Assembly (NCBI RefSeq): GCF_900186985.1
Contig: NZ_LT906447.1
Location: 186,001 to 250,000 of the forward strand
Origin: Staphylococcus piscifermentans
GTDB lineage: Bacteria; Bacillota; Bacilli; Staphylococcales; Staphylococcaceae
Length of the DNA stretch: 64,000 bases
Reading direction: 5' to 3'
Below are positions 1-8,793 of this stretch, piece after piece. How positions within the stretch are numbered: position 1 is the stretch's first letter; each line of letters starts with the position of its first letter. The notes beneath the pieces are model-generated. The model saw only the letters and a program-made list of their open reading frames with translations. It ran no database searches and was not told where the DNA came from. A program made the position numbers and the translations under genes.

Positions 1-844
1 CGGTCGACAATTAAGAAAAATGGAAACTAAAACAATTCTAGTAGTGGTGCCTGATATTACAAACTCTTTCTTTTCTAATATCTTGAGAGGTATTGAATAT
101 ACTGCAGGGGAAAAAGGTTACCAAGTTTTATTAGGCGATGCACAAAATAAAAAAGCAGATGATTATTTTAAATATTTATATGAAAAACAAGTAGATGGTA
201 TTATCCTACTCACTTCAAAATTAAGTATTGAAAATTTAAAAGATATTTATAAAAATTTCCCAGTAGTTTTAGCATGTGAAACAATAGCTGAACTAGATAT
301 TCCAACAGTTTCAATTAATAATATTGAAGCAGCAGAAGTTGTAACAGAATATCTTATTAATTTAGGTCATAAGAATATTATGCACGTAACAGGACCGTTG
401 GATGGAATACTGGGGAAGAACCGTTTACAAGGTTTTGAAAATATGATGAAGAAACACCAATTAATAAACGGAGAAGATTCTTTCAAGGAAGGAGATTTCT
501 CTTTAGAATCAGGATACAAGATAGGTAAAGAAATTTTAGAGATGAAAGATAAGCCTACAGCTATATTTGCAGCAAATGATGAAATGGCTATAGGAATAAT
601 AAAGACATTTAAAAGATATAATGTAAAGGTTCCGGAAGATATTTCTATCGTAGGATTCGATAATATCAAATTAGCAGAAATTGTTGATCCTGAATTAACT
701 ACTTATTCACAACCTAATTATCAAATAGGGGAAAAAGCAATGGAATTATTATTAAATATATTAGAAAATTCCGAGCTGAATTCTAATACTATAGTATTAG
801 ATGGAGAACTGATTGAAAGAGATTCAAGCATGGCAAAACAATAA
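1..844 (+). CDS. LacI-family transcriptional regulator (5' end outside window)
   Basis: This is the effector-binding part of a LacI/GalR repressor with a periplasmic-binding-protein fold. The reading frame is open to the left edge, and the codons before the first ATG (position 20) read GRQLRK, the hinge that normally precedes the core domain, so that ATG is internal and the DNA-binding helix-turn-helix lies outside the window. Core motifs include VVVPDITNSFF near the start and AIFAANDEMAIG and SIVGFDNI further on. It lies directly upstream of, and co-directional with, a sugar operon, and palindromes matching LacI/CcpA operators follow its stop codon. It is probably the operon's local regulator; the sugar ligand is unknown. 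Confidence 0.9.
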   Translation, partial: GRQLRKMETKTILVVVPDITNSFFSNILRGIEYTAGEKGYQVLLGDAQNKKADDYFKYLYEKQVDGIILLTSKLSIENLKDIYKNFPVVLACETIAELDIPTVSINNIEAAEVVTEYLINLGHKNIMHVTGPLDGILGKNRLQGFENMMKKHQLINGEDSFKEGDFSLESGYKIGKEILEMKDKPTAIFAANDEMAIGIIKTFKRYNVKVPEDISIVGFDNIKLAEIVDPELTTYSQPNYQIGEKAMELLLNILENSELNSNTIVLDGELIERDSSMAKQ

Positions 845-902
845 TGTAATCGTTTACAAATGATATTGCATGTGCTAACATCAAAATGTAAACGATTACA
901 TT
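843..902. promoter_or_regulatory. Paired LacI/CcpA-type operators forming a 16-bp inverted repeat
   Basis: Two 14-bp sites, TGTAATCGTTTACA (845-858) and TGTAAACGATTACA (887-900), are exact reverse complements of each other and form a 16-bp inverted repeat separated by 28 bp. Each also fits the CcpA cre consensus TGWAANCGNTNWCA. They could bind the LacI protein encoded just upstream, CcpA, or both. A third site follows at 956-969. Confidence 0.7.
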
Positions 903-943
903 TGATGAGAGACAGCATTACATATAGAAAATGATTTCACATC

Positions 944-986
944 AACAGCCTTTGGAGTAATCGTTTACTTCATAGGCTGTTTATTT
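944..986 (+). promoter_or_regulatory. Operator inside a leader hairpin upstream of the sugar transporter
   Basis: A third operator-like sequence, AGTAATCGTTTACT (956-969), lies in the loop of a stem formed by AACAGCCT (944-951) and AGGCTGTT (974-981). The hairpin is followed by TATTTTT and then by the Shine-Dalgarno GGGAGGG of the transporter. It could terminate the regulator transcript, act as an attenuator, or simply carry an operator. A weak promoter-like pair (TTTGAT at 901 and TATAGA at 923) lies upstream. Confidence 0.5.
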
Positions 987-1000
987 TTGGGAGGGATATT

Positions 1001-2404
1001 ATGAAAAGTGTGACAGATTTAACGAATGTGCCGGAAGAAAAAACAGAAGAGGAAACGTTAGCTGACAAACTAAATTTGCCGATACTTAAGAAAAGTATAA
1101 TTTTCGCTATGACATTTGGTTTCTTCGGCGTTAATATGGCTTTTTCACTGCAATCAGCTATGATGGCTAGAATTTTCCAAACACTAGGAGCTAATCCTAA
1201 TAAGTTAGGATGGTTCTTTATTTTACCACCTTTAGCGGGATTAATAATACAACCATTAATTGGTTATTATTCTGATCGTACGTGGACAAGATATGGTCGG
1301 AGAATGCCTTATTTATTAGTAGCAGGCCCAATAGGAGCAATTACTCTTGTAATGCTTCCTAATGCAGGATCATTCGGATTTGGATACGCTTCTTTAGCAG
1401 CATTGCTTTTTGGTGCTATCATGACTCTTTTTATGGACTTGACTGCAAACGCTTGCATGCAGCCTTATAAAATGGTTATCGGGGATATGGTTCCTGAAAA
1501 ACAAAGAGACATGGCTTGGTCATGGCAACAAATTTTCTCTAATTTAGGAGGAATTATCGCAACGCTTTTACCATTCTTATTAACTCTTTGGGGTGTAGCC
1601 AATGTAGCACCTAAAGGTGAGGTGCCGTTAACAGTTAAAATTGCGTATTACATTGCAGCGGCTGTACTTTTAATTTCTACAATTTGGACAGTACGTTCAG
1701 TTAATGAATACAACCCTAAACAACATGCATATTATCATGGAATTGACGAAAAAAGAGACCGCAAAAACTCATTGAATCTATGGCAACTACTTAAAAAAGC
1801 ACCTAAGCAATTCTGGCAAATTGCATTAGTAGAATTCTTTATTTGGTTCGCCATTATGTATCTGTGGACTTACACGCCTGGTGCAATTGCACACAATGTG
1901 TGGGGCACTTCAGATCCTTCTTCAGCAGGTTATCAAGAAGCAGGGAATTGGTACGGTGTCTTAACAGGGGTACAGTTTGTTGCTTCTATCTTATTTGGTA
2001 TTGTTGCAGCTTATGCTAAACCACATCAAAGAAAAATGTTACTTCGTTTCGGTTTGATTATGGGTGCAATTGGTTTTATTTCTATTTTCTTTATTCATTC
2101 ACAATGGTTGTTGATTTTATCATTCGTCTTAATCGGTATTAATAACCTTACAATGAATACACAAGTATTTACTTTACTAACTGAAAATATAGATGGAAAT
2201 AATGCAGGAGCATATTTAGGTTTGTTTAACTGTGCAATCTGTTTACCACAAATTATTGCATCACTTGCGAGTTTCGCATTATTCCCATTGTTTGGAGAAT
2301 CAATGCCAAATATGTTGTTATTTGCTGGCGTGATGTTGTTTATTGCAGCAGCGTGTGTTGGATTTATTGATTCAAAATATAAAAAACCAGAAACTAATGC
2401 TTAG
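1001..2404 (+). CDS. MFS glycoside/disaccharide transporter (SLC45-like)
   Basis: This 467-residue protein has about 12 hydrophobic segments and a cytoplasmic N-terminal extension. The loop SDRTWTRYGRR (residues 91-101) is the MFS loop 2-3 motif in the form seen in SLC45-like sucrose/maltose and related glycoside symporters. The ATG is preceded by GGGAGGG. It is the first gene of a run leading into two Gfo/Idh/MocA dehydrogenases and an isomerase, so it most likely imports their substrate, possibly a glycoside or disaccharide. Family assignment is good; the substrate is inferred only from context. Confidence 0.8.
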   Translation: MKSVTDLTNVPEEKTEEETLADKLNLPILKKSIIFAMTFGFFGVNMAFSLQSAMMARIFQTLGANPNKLGWFFILPPLAGLIIQPLIGYYSDRTWTRYGRRMPYLLVAGPIGAITLVMLPNAGSFGFGYASLAALLFGAIMTLFMDLTANACMQPYKMVIGDMVPEKQRDMAWSWQQIFSNLGGIIATLLPFLLTLWGVANVAPKGEVPLTVKIAYYIAAAVLLISTIWTVRSVNEYNPKQHAYYHGIDEKRDRKNSLNLWQLLKKAPKQFWQIALVEFFIWFAIMYLWTYTPGAIAHNVWGTSDPSSAGYQEAGNWYGVLTGVQFVASILFGIVAAYAKPHQRKMLLRFGLIMGAIGFISIFFIHSQWLLILSFVLIGINNLTMNTQVFTLLTENIDGNNAGAYLGLFNCAICLPQIIASLASFALFPLFGESMPNMLLFAGVMLFIAAACVGFIDSKYKKPETNA

Positions 2405-2425
2405 AAAAAGAAAAGGAGAATTGCT

Positions 2426-3499
2426 ATGAGTTTAAATGTAGGAATTATTGGTTGTGGAGGTATTGCGAATGGCAAACATTTGCCAAGTTTATCTAAATTA
2501 GATGATGTTGATATAGTTGCTTTTTGCGACATTGATGTTGAAAAAGCTGAGTTAGCAGCTGAAAGTTATGGAACAGAAAATGCGAAAGTATATAAAGACT
2601 ACAAAAAATTATTAAAAGATTCTTCGATTGATGTGATTCATGTATGCACACCTAATAATTCTCATAAAGATATTACAGTTGATGCGTTAGATGCAGGCAA
2701 ACATGTAATGTGCGAAAAACCGATGGCTAAAACTGCTAAAGATGCACAACAAATGATTGATGCAGCTGAAAGAAATAACAAAAAATTGACAATTGGTTAT
2801 CAGAATCGGTTCAGAGCAGATAGTCAACACTTACACAAAATGACGGAACGTGGTGATTTAGGTGATATCTATTATGGTAAAGCTCAAGCAATCCGTAGAA
2901 GAGCAGTTCCTACATGGGGTGTATTCTTGGACGAAGAAAAGCAAGGTGGCGGACCATTAATTGATATTGGGACACACGCTTTAGACTTAACCCTATGGAT
3001 GATGAATAACTATGAACCAGAATCAGTCATGGGCTCTACTTTCCATAAATTAGGAAAAAAGGAAAATGCCGCTAATGCATGGGGGCCTTGGGATCCTAAT
3101 AAATTTAAAGTTGAAGATTCTGCATTCGGTTTCATTAAAATGAAAAACGGAGCAACAATTGTTTTAGAATCTAGCTGGGCTTTAAATAGTCTGGATGTAG
3201 ATGAAGCTAAATGTTCGCTTTCAGGAACTGAAGGCGGTGCTGATATGAAAGATGGTTTAAGAATTAATGGTGAAGATTTAGGAGAACTTTATACTTCTAA
3301 AATTGAACTTGATAATCCGGGAGTAGACTTTTATGAAGGCGACAAAGTAGATGAAGCTGTTGAAGAAGCGCGTGCTTGGATTGATAGTATCATTAACGAT
3401 ACAGAAGTAGTGGTTAAACCTAAAGAAGCATTAGTGGTTACTGAAATATTAGAAGCGATTTATGAATCAGCTAAAACAGGGAAAGCAGTCTATTTATAA
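2426..3499 (+). CDS. Gfo/Idh/MocA-family NAD(P)-dependent dehydrogenase
   Basis: This is a 357-residue sugar or polyol oxidoreductase. The N-terminal Rossmann domain starts with GIIGCGGIANGKH (6-18), the EKP motif carrying the family lysine is at 97-99, and the Asp/His pair in LIDIGTH (D180, H184) fits the usual catalytic set. A Shine-Dalgarno AAGGAG precedes the ATG. It lies 21 bp behind the transporter and is followed by a paralogue with the same domain plan. Family members oxidise inositol, glucose, levoglucosan or 3-keto-glycosides; the substrate here cannot be read from the sequence. Confidence 0.88.
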   Translation: MSLNVGIIGCGGIANGKHLPSLSKLDDVDIVAFCDIDVEKAELAAESYGTENAKVYKDYKKLLKDSSIDVIHVCTPNNSHKDITVDALDAGKHVMCEKPMAKTAKDAQQMIDAAERNNKKLTIGYQNRFRADSQHLHKMTERGDLGDIYYGKAQAIRRRAVPTWGVFLDEEKQGGGPLIDIGTHALDLTLWMMNNYEPESVMGSTFHKLGKKENAANAWGPWDPNKFKVEDSAFGFIKMKNGATIVLESSWALNSLDVDEAKCSLSGTEGGADMKDGLRINGEDLGELYTSKIELDNPGVDFYEGDKVDEAVEEARAWIDSIINDTEVVVKPKEALVVTEILEAIYESAKTGKAVYL

Positions 3500-3533
3500 A
3501 AATATAAATAGATTGAAGTCAGAAGGTGTATTA

Positions 3534-4574
3534 ATGACTCAAAAATTAAGAGTAGGCATTATTGGTTGCGGGGGTATTGCACAAGGCAGACATATTCCTA
3601 ATTTGAAAAAGTTAAGTGGAAGTGCAGAAATTACAGGTTTGTACGATATAAATCAAGAACTTGCCAATAAGGTTGCTGCAGAATATGAAATCGATTTTGT
3701 TGCTCATGATATGGATGAATTATGGGATAAAGTAGATGCAGTAGTAATTTGTACTCCAAATAAATTTCATGCTGAAATGAGTATTGCCGCATTAAAAGCA
3801 GGAGTTCATGTTTTTTGTGAGAAGCCCATGGCCATGAACGCAAAAGAATGTGACCAAATGATAGCAGCAGCGAAAGAATCGGATAAACTGCTAGCTATTG
3901 GATATCATTATAGGTTTACAGAAGCGGCCACTACAGCCAAAAAAGCAATTGAAGAAGGGGTAGTTGGAGTTCCACTAGTGACAAGGGTACAAGCTATGCG
4001 TCGAAGAAAAGTTCCGGGATGGGGCGTTTTCACTAATAGAGAATTGCAAGGTGGCGGCAGTTTGATTGATTATGGCTGCCATTTATTGGACTTGTCAATG
4101 TGGTTATTAAATAATGCTAAACCTGTAGAAGTAACGGGACGAACTTATAATAGACTCAGCAAAATGCCTAATCAAATCAATGATTGGGGAGCTATTGATA
4201 GTGAAACATTTGATGTGGATGACCATGTAACTAGTTATATTACATTTGAAGATGGTGCATCGCTTCAATTTGAATGTTCATGGTCAGCAAATATTAAAGA
4301 AGATGGAATGCATTTAAGTATTTCAGGTGTTGATGGCGGTTTAAACTTATATCCGTTTGAAATATACCAACCACGATTTGGGACATTCTTTAATGAACAA
4401 GCAAATGTAGCTCATGATGAAGAACAAGCAGCTCAGCGCCAAACAATGAACTTTGTTAATAGCTGTTTAGGAAAAGAAGAGCTAGTTGTACAACCAGAAC
4501 AAGCAAGACAAATCAATGTATTGATTGATGCAATTTATGAAAGTGATCAAGAACGACGTAGTATTCAATTATAA
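3534..4574 (+). CDS. Second Gfo/Idh/MocA-family dehydrogenase
   Basis: This paralogue of the upstream gene shares the Rossmann motif GIIGCGGIAQGRH (8-20), EKP (96-98) and the LIDYGCH active-site block (D179, H183). The start at 3534 was chosen because AGAAGGTG lies just upstream and the family N-terminus begins there; a longer frame opening at 3462 would overlap the previous gene and adds a non-homologous leader. The block RRRKVPGWGVF resembles RRRAVPTWGVF of its neighbour. Two different Gfo/Idh enzymes in one operon suggest sequential oxidation and reduction or elimination of one sugar skeleton. Confidence 0.87.
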   Translation: MTQKLRVGIIGCGGIAQGRHIPNLKKLSGSAEITGLYDINQELANKVAAEYEIDFVAHDMDELWDKVDAVVICTPNKFHAEMSIAALKAGVHVFCEKPMAMNAKECDQMIAAAKESDKLLAIGYHYRFTEAATTAKKAIEEGVVGVPLVTRVQAMRRRKVPGWGVFTNRELQGGGSLIDYGCHLLDLSMWLLNNAKPVEVTGRTYNRLSKMPNQINDWGAIDSETFDVDDHVTSYITFEDGASLQFECSWSANIKEDGMHLSISGVDGGLNLYPFEIYQPRFGTFFNEQANVAHDEEQAAQRQTMNFVNSCLGKEELVVQPEQARQINVLIDAIYESDQERRSIQL

Positions 4575-4591
4575 AGAGAGGATGGTTTTAT

Positions 4592-5560
4592 ATGAAAGTC
4601 GGAGTATTCACAGTATTGTTTTATGATAGAAATTTTGAAGAAATGTTAGATTATGTTGCAGATGCAGGATTGAAAATGGTAGAAATCGGTACAGGAGGCA
4701 ATCCTGGGGATAAATTCTGTAACTTAGATGAAATGCTTGAAAGTGAAGATAAGCGTAAAGAATTTTTAGATAAGATTCATAGCAGAGGATTAGAAATCAG
4801 TGGTTATAGCTGTCATAATAATCCTATTTCACCTGATTCAGAGAAGGCGCAGGAAGCGGATGAAACTTTGCGTAAAACAATAGAATTAGCAGCATTAACA
4901 AATGTTCCAGTAGTTAATACATTCTCAGGAGTTGCTGGTTCAGATGAAACGGCCAAACATCCAAATTGGCCAGTTACACCTTGGCCAACTACTTATTCTA
5001 ATACTTACAATTGGCAATGGGAGGAAAAATTAATTCCATATTGGAAAGATTTAGCAGAATTTGCTAAAGAAAAAGATGTTAAAATTGCTATCGAATTACA
5101 TGCAGGCTTCTTAGTTCATACACCATACACATTATTAAAACTGCGTAAAGCAACTAATGAATACATTGGTGCTAACCTTGATCCGAGTCATTTATGGTGG
5201 CAAGGTATTGATCCGGTTGCCGCAATTAGAATTTTAGGACGTGAGAATGCAATTCATCATTTCCATGCTAAAGACACTTATATCAATCAAGAAAATGTAA
5301 ATATGTATGGATTAACAGACATGCAACCGTATGCTGATGTTGCGACACGTGCATGGACATTCCGTACAGTAGGCTATGGACACAGCCCGCATTTATGGGG
5401 AGATATCATTAGTACATTAAGAATTAATGGTTATGACTATGTTGTAAGTATTGAACATGAAGACCCAATTATGTCTGTTGAAGAAGGATTCCAAAAAGCA
5501 GCCCAAACATTGAATTCAGTGAATATTGGTGAAAAACCAGTTGATGTATGGTGGGCATAG
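4592..5560 (+). CDS. Sugar-phosphate isomerase/epimerase-like TIM-barrel protein
   Basis: This 322-residue protein belongs to the xylose-isomerase-like/AP endonuclease 2 family. Metal-binding positions are visible in order: AIELHAGF, NLDPSHLWW, HHFHAKDT and SIEHEDP, an E-D-H-E style site. It begins 17 bp after the second dehydrogenase with a GAGAGG ribosome site and ends just before a strong terminator, so it is the last gene of the operon. In related clusters these proteins epimerise or isomerise keto sugars or catalyse beta-elimination of 3-keto-glycosides. The exact reaction is unknown. Confidence 0.85.
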   Translation: MKVGVFTVLFYDRNFEEMLDYVADAGLKMVEIGTGGNPGDKFCNLDEMLESEDKRKEFLDKIHSRGLEISGYSCHNNPISPDSEKAQEADETLRKTIELAALTNVPVVNTFSGVAGSDETAKHPNWPVTPWPTTYSNTYNWQWEEKLIPYWKDLAEFAKEKDVKIAIELHAGFLVHTPYTLLKLRKATNEYIGANLDPSHLWWQGIDPVAAIRILGRENAIHHFHAKDTYINQENVNMYGLTDMQPYADVATRAWTFRTVGYGHSPHLWGDIISTLRINGYDYVVSIEHEDPIMSVEEGFQKAAQTLNSVNIGEKPVDVWWA

Positions 5561-5582
5561 TTATTTAAATGAATAGAGTTGA

Positions 5583-5628
5583 AAGGAACACCTCAAAAGC
5601 TCACGCTTCTAAGGTGTTCCTTCTATTA
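5583..5628. terminator. Bidirectional terminator of the sugar operon
   Basis: An 11-bp stem, AAGGAACACCT (5583-5593) with AGGTGTTCCTT (5612-5622), is followed by a T-rich tail. It separates the sugar operon from the convergent MscS gene. Confidence 0.85.
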
Positions 5629-5639
5629 TTATAAAACAA

Positions 5640-6569
5640 TTATTTCTCTTTCGGCCACTCCAAAATATCCAATCGTATTTTTTCTCCAATAAGTTCAATA
5701 TTATTATCTCTTGTCAGATACGGTAGTATTTTTTCATTCAAATCAGATTTAACGGTACTTCCATCTGAGTAGTAAGCGGGGAAGTAGCAACTTATGACAA
5801 TCATATCGTTCTCTACGAGCAACTTAGTTTTGGCTTCGAGAGAGCCTTTGAAGAGAGAAATTTCCGCTTCTATCTCACTCAATTTTTCCACTGAATAGTT
5901 TCCTTTAAATTCCTCAACATAGTCAGCCAACACTTTATCGCATACGCGTTTCGCACTTTGCCAATCGCTATCCACGGTCAAATGATAATTGACTTCGTGC
6001 CAATTAATCTGAGTCAAGTTTGCATAATTGATTAGTGACTTTTCCAGCAAGACATGATTCGGAATGTTAATAACTTTCCCAGTAGGCGACTCGGTTGATA
6101 GCCCGGCTGCACGTTCTGCCAATTTAAAATGCAACGGTGAAATCTTAATCACGTCCCCAATGTGCCCATCTATTTCTACACGGTCGTACAAGCGAAAGAG
6201 CCGCTTATTTAATAGAAGCACCCATGCCACAAGTTCTACAGCTAACTTCTTCACAGAAAAAACCACGAGCGCCGCAAATAGTAAGACAATCACCATTAAT
6301 GAATTCATCGCATTAATCCAAGTAGCGGATAGTAAGATAATCGCAATGACGATGATACTGTTCTTAATAGATTTACGTAAAAACCGATAAATCTTAAGGT
6401 CAGAGGCATACTTCTTTAAAAAACGTTGGATAATGAGATGTATCCAAATGGAAATTAAAATAATTAAGACGGTGAAGATAACTTTATGAGAAAGATTCGA
6501 CGGATCATTGAAGCTGCTTTCGATATTTTTAAATAACGAGTGGATGAAATGCTTAATTTGTTCGTCCAT
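5640..6569 (-). CDS. MscS-family mechanosensitive ion channel
   Basis: This 309-residue membrane protein has hydrophobic helices in its first 120 residues, followed by a soluble beta-rich domain. The segment RLYDRVEIDGHIGDV and the later VINIPNHVLLEKSLINY match the beta domain of MscS channels, which release solutes on hypo-osmotic shock. The start has AAAGGAG upstream. It stands alone on the minus strand and converges with the sugar operon. Confidence 0.85.
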   Translation of the reverse strand: MDEQIKHFIHSLFKNIESSFNDPSNLSHKVIFTVLIILISIWIHLIIQRFLKKYASDLKIYRFLRKSIKNSIIVIAIILLSATWINAMNSLMVIVLLFAALVVFSVKKLAVELVAWVLLLNKRLFRLYDRVEIDGHIGDVIKISPLHFKLAERAAGLSTESPTGKVINIPNHVLLEKSLINYANLTQINWHEVNYHLTVDSDWQSAKRVCDKVLADYVEEFKGNYSVEKLSEIEAEISLFKGSLEAKTKLLVENDMIVISCYFPAYYSDGSTVKSDLNEKILPYLTRDNNIELIGEKIRLDILEWPKEK

Positions 6570-6696
6570 ACTGATACGCTCCTTTCTGCAGATTCTGGGA
6601 TAGAAACATGCAATTTACAATTAAACGAAGTATATCAGATGGTGAAATATTATACAAAATAATCCTCTTGGTGTATAAGCTAAGTAATCAATGAAA

Positions 6697-6731
6697 AAAG
6701 CACTTCCTCAAATAAAACGAGGAAGTGCTTT
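6697..6731 (-). terminator. Terminator of the small minus-strand gene
   Basis: A 13-bp stem formed by 6697-6709 and 6719-6731 is followed on the minus strand by a T run (TTTTTT). It lies directly downstream of the 52-residue frame at 6738-6896. Confidence 0.8.
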
Positions 6732-6737
6732 AACTCA

Positions 6738-6896
6738 TTAATAAATAATTCTATTGATTTTTAAGTCCTTGATGTCGAAAATTTTAGGATTATGTTTGAC
6801 CCCGTAATAATATAAATTCTTCGCAATACTTTGCGCGAGTCGATTGTCATAATGTTTTCCTTTATAAACGATTTCAAATTTGTCGAGTCCAAGCAT
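6738..6896 (-). CDS. Small conserved-looking protein (52 aa)
   Basis: This frame begins MLGLDKFEIVYKGKHYDN and ends in INRIIY. AAGGAG lies nine bases before the chosen ATG, and an intrinsic terminator follows the stop, so it looks like a complete transcription unit although it is short. I do not recognise a family. It is basic and tyrosine-rich with no membrane segment, so it is probably cytosolic. Two in-frame ATGs further upstream are less likely starts because they overlap the ribosome site. Confidence 0.65.
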   Translation of the reverse strand: MLGLDKFEIVYKGKHYDNRLAQSIAKNLYYYGVKHNPKIFDIKDLKINRIIY

Positions 6897-7067
6897 TCTG
6901 TCCATCTCCTTAATCATATTAGGTTTATTTTATGCACGAGAAAGATGTGAGAAACGTTTCATTTTAGAATTCGACCATCTTAAGAACACATTAAGTCTAT
7001 CCAATATTTGTTGTTATAGATATTGTCTCACTAATAGTTTTAATTAGTGTTATGTAAGTTTATGAAT

Positions 7068-7158
7068 AATGTTAAGTTGGTCACTAAAATTTTATTTGTT
7101 ATTAATAATTTTATATTGTCCTGTGGACATTATTTGACCAGGTAGAATGTTAAGTTGG
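7068..7158. repeat. Direct repeat upstream of the dynamin-like GTPase
   Basis: The 13-mer AATGTTAAGTTGG occurs at 7068-7080 and 7146-7158. Between the copies lie an inverted pair TGGTCA/TGACCA and the small palindrome GTCCTGTGGAC. It is probably regulatory for the gene starting at 7196. The rest of the 6897-7195 gap is AT-rich with nothing else evident. Confidence 0.4.
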
Positions 7159-7195
7159 ATTAGTAGATTGCAGTTTGTAAATGGAGGGGAAATTC

Positions 7196-8143
7196 ATGAA
7201 AGATTATAAAGCAGAGTACGTTAAGGATAAAAACGAAATTATAAATGCTATTGAGGTTTTATTAGAGTATGTGCAACAAAATAAATCAGAATTGAAATCG
7301 CTAGAAAATATCTCTGAAGTTGAAAGAATTAAAGAAGATTTTTCAAGAAAAGAATTTGAAATTGTGGTAACAGGTGAAAGTGGAGTCGGGAAATCTACAT
7401 TCATTAATATGCTGGTGAATCGAAATATCCTGCCGAAAAAGCCAACAAAAGTAATGACTTATATCAAACATTCTAATCTTACGCATGGAGTTGAAGGTAC
7501 AAAACTTCATTTGAAAAATGGAGAAACAAATACAATCAATAATGAAAAATTAAATAGATTGAGTGAAAAAGATTTAAGCGAAGTTGAATACTTGGAAATC
7601 TTTCTAGACTCAAAATTTTTGAAAGATGGTGTCGTTGTTGTAGATACACCTAGTATTGCAACACTCAGTGGAAGTCAAAAAGAAATTGTTGATACGAAAA
7701 TCAAGGAAGCAACTGCTCACGTTTTCTTAAGTAGTGCAGAACAAGTTGAGCACAAAGCAGAAGTAGAGTTTGTTCAAAATCAAGACCAAACACTATTTAT
7801 AGTAAATAAAATAGATCTTATTCGCCCGGAAGAAGAAGAGGAAACTATTGATGCTATTATAATGGATTTTTCACTTAAAACTACTGAAAATCTATTTTTT
7901 ATGAGCATGCTAAATGATGACCATCCTTTGATAGCAGTTAAGCAGCAATTAGATCAGATAATATTTGGATGCGATAAGTTGCAAACAGAAATTGCTGAAG
8001 CATATAAGTTAATTACTCGTCATTATGCTTTGTTAATGAAAGAAAATCTTTTAAAAACAGAAGTAGAATTAGAAAATGAGGCATTTCTTAAGAGAATAGA
8101 TGATAATATGGATGCGTTGTTTGAAAAGATGAGAAATAATTAA
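7196..8143 (+). CDS. Small dynamin-like GTPase
   Basis: This 315-residue P-loop GTPase has G1 GESGVGKS (60-67), G3 DTPS (150-153) and G4 NKID (204-207). The pattern and the 40-residue helical lead-in resemble bacterial dynamin-like proteins, but the C-terminal membrane-remodelling stalk is very short compared with DynA-type proteins, so it may be a stand-alone GTPase. The start at 7196 uses GGAGGGG; an ATG at 7181 overlaps that ribosome site. An EcsC-like protein lies 2 kb downstream. Its target is unknown. Confidence 0.75.
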   Translation: MKDYKAEYVKDKNEIINAIEVLLEYVQQNKSELKSLENISEVERIKEDFSRKEFEIVVTGESGVGKSTFINMLVNRNILPKKPTKVMTYIKHSNLTHGVEGTKLHLKNGETNTINNEKLNRLSEKDLSEVEYLEIFLDSKFLKDGVVVVDTPSIATLSGSQKEIVDTKIKEATAHVFLSSAEQVEHKAEVEFVQNQDQTLFIVNKIDLIRPEEEEETIDAIIMDFSLKTTENLFFMSMLNDDHPLIAVKQQLDQIIFGCDKLQTEIAEAYKLITRHYALLMKENLLKTEVELENEAFLKRIDDNMDALFEKMRNN

Positions 8144-8169
8144 AAGCGAACAGAATAATACAATAAGAA

Positions 8170-8199
8170 AAGCAAGCCCTCCCAAGGCTTGCTTTATTT
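8170..8199. terminator. Bidirectional terminator
   Basis: The stem AAGCAAGCC (8170-8178) with GGCTTGCTT (8186-8194) and a T-rich tail lies between the convergent GTPase and DUF4870 genes. Confidence 0.8.
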
Positions 8200-8207
8200 A
8201 TTACATA

Positions 8208-8573
8208 TTATTTGATGATTGTAATTGATAAAGGTACCACATAGTCTTCGCCTTTATTAACAGCAATGATAGCCAAAATAGTATAGACAATACTTGCAAT
8301 ACAAATAGCAATTAAAGGAATAATGCCAATAATAATAAGCGTTAGAATATATGAAACTACGCCGTAAATTGCATAACTAATAGCATAGTTAAAGTAGTTC
8401 TTTCCTTGTTGATTAATAAAAGGAGACTCATCTTTCTTCATCAACCAAATAATTAAAGGACCAATGAAACTTGTGAAAAAACTTAACACCCATAATATCA
8501 TTGCCATTGTGCGATCATCTTTTGGTACATTTTGAAATCTTTGGGGATTTTCAGAACCGTTTTGGAAATCCAT
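8208..8573 (-). CDS. DUF4870-type small membrane protein
   Basis: This 121-residue protein has a short polar head (NGSENPQRFQNVPKDDR) followed by three or four membrane helices. The block FINQQGKNYFNYAISYAIYG is the signature of DUF4870 proteins, whose function is unknown. The start at 8573 has AAGGGTGG in front of it; the longer frame has no ribosome site. It is divergent from the WYL regulator, and a palindromic operator overlaps its likely promoter, suggesting WYL control. Confidence 0.8.
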   Translation of the reverse strand: MDFQNGSENPQRFQNVPKDDRTMAMILWVLSFFTSFIGPLIIWLMKKDESPFINQQGKNYFNYAISYAIYGVVSYILTLIIIGIIPLIAICIASIVYTILAIIAVNKGEDYVVPLSITIIK

Positions 8574-8679
8574 ATTTCCCACCCTTTCTTTTTTATAAAT
8601 TGTAATTAGCAATAGTAAGTTTAATACTCTACAAAATGCTCAAAACAATTTTCTCATACATTTATCGTATATGTATAGA

Positions 8680-8696
8680 TAGTCAATTTTTGTCTA
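8680..8696. promoter_or_regulatory. Putative WYL-regulon operator 1
   Basis: TAGTCAATTTTTGTCTA is an imperfect 17-bp palindrome between the divergent DUF4870 and WYL genes. Read on the minus strand it contains TTGACT, followed after 16 bp by TAAATG, a plausible promoter for DUF4870. Closely related sites lie at 9753-9769 and 10072-10088. Confidence 0.6.
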
Positions 8697-8793
8697 TATT
8701 ATGTAGTTTATTTGTATTTACAAAAACTTAAAAATAATTTCAATAAATAGAATGTTATAATTTGATGAAAGATAGATATTGGTGGTGTTAGAA

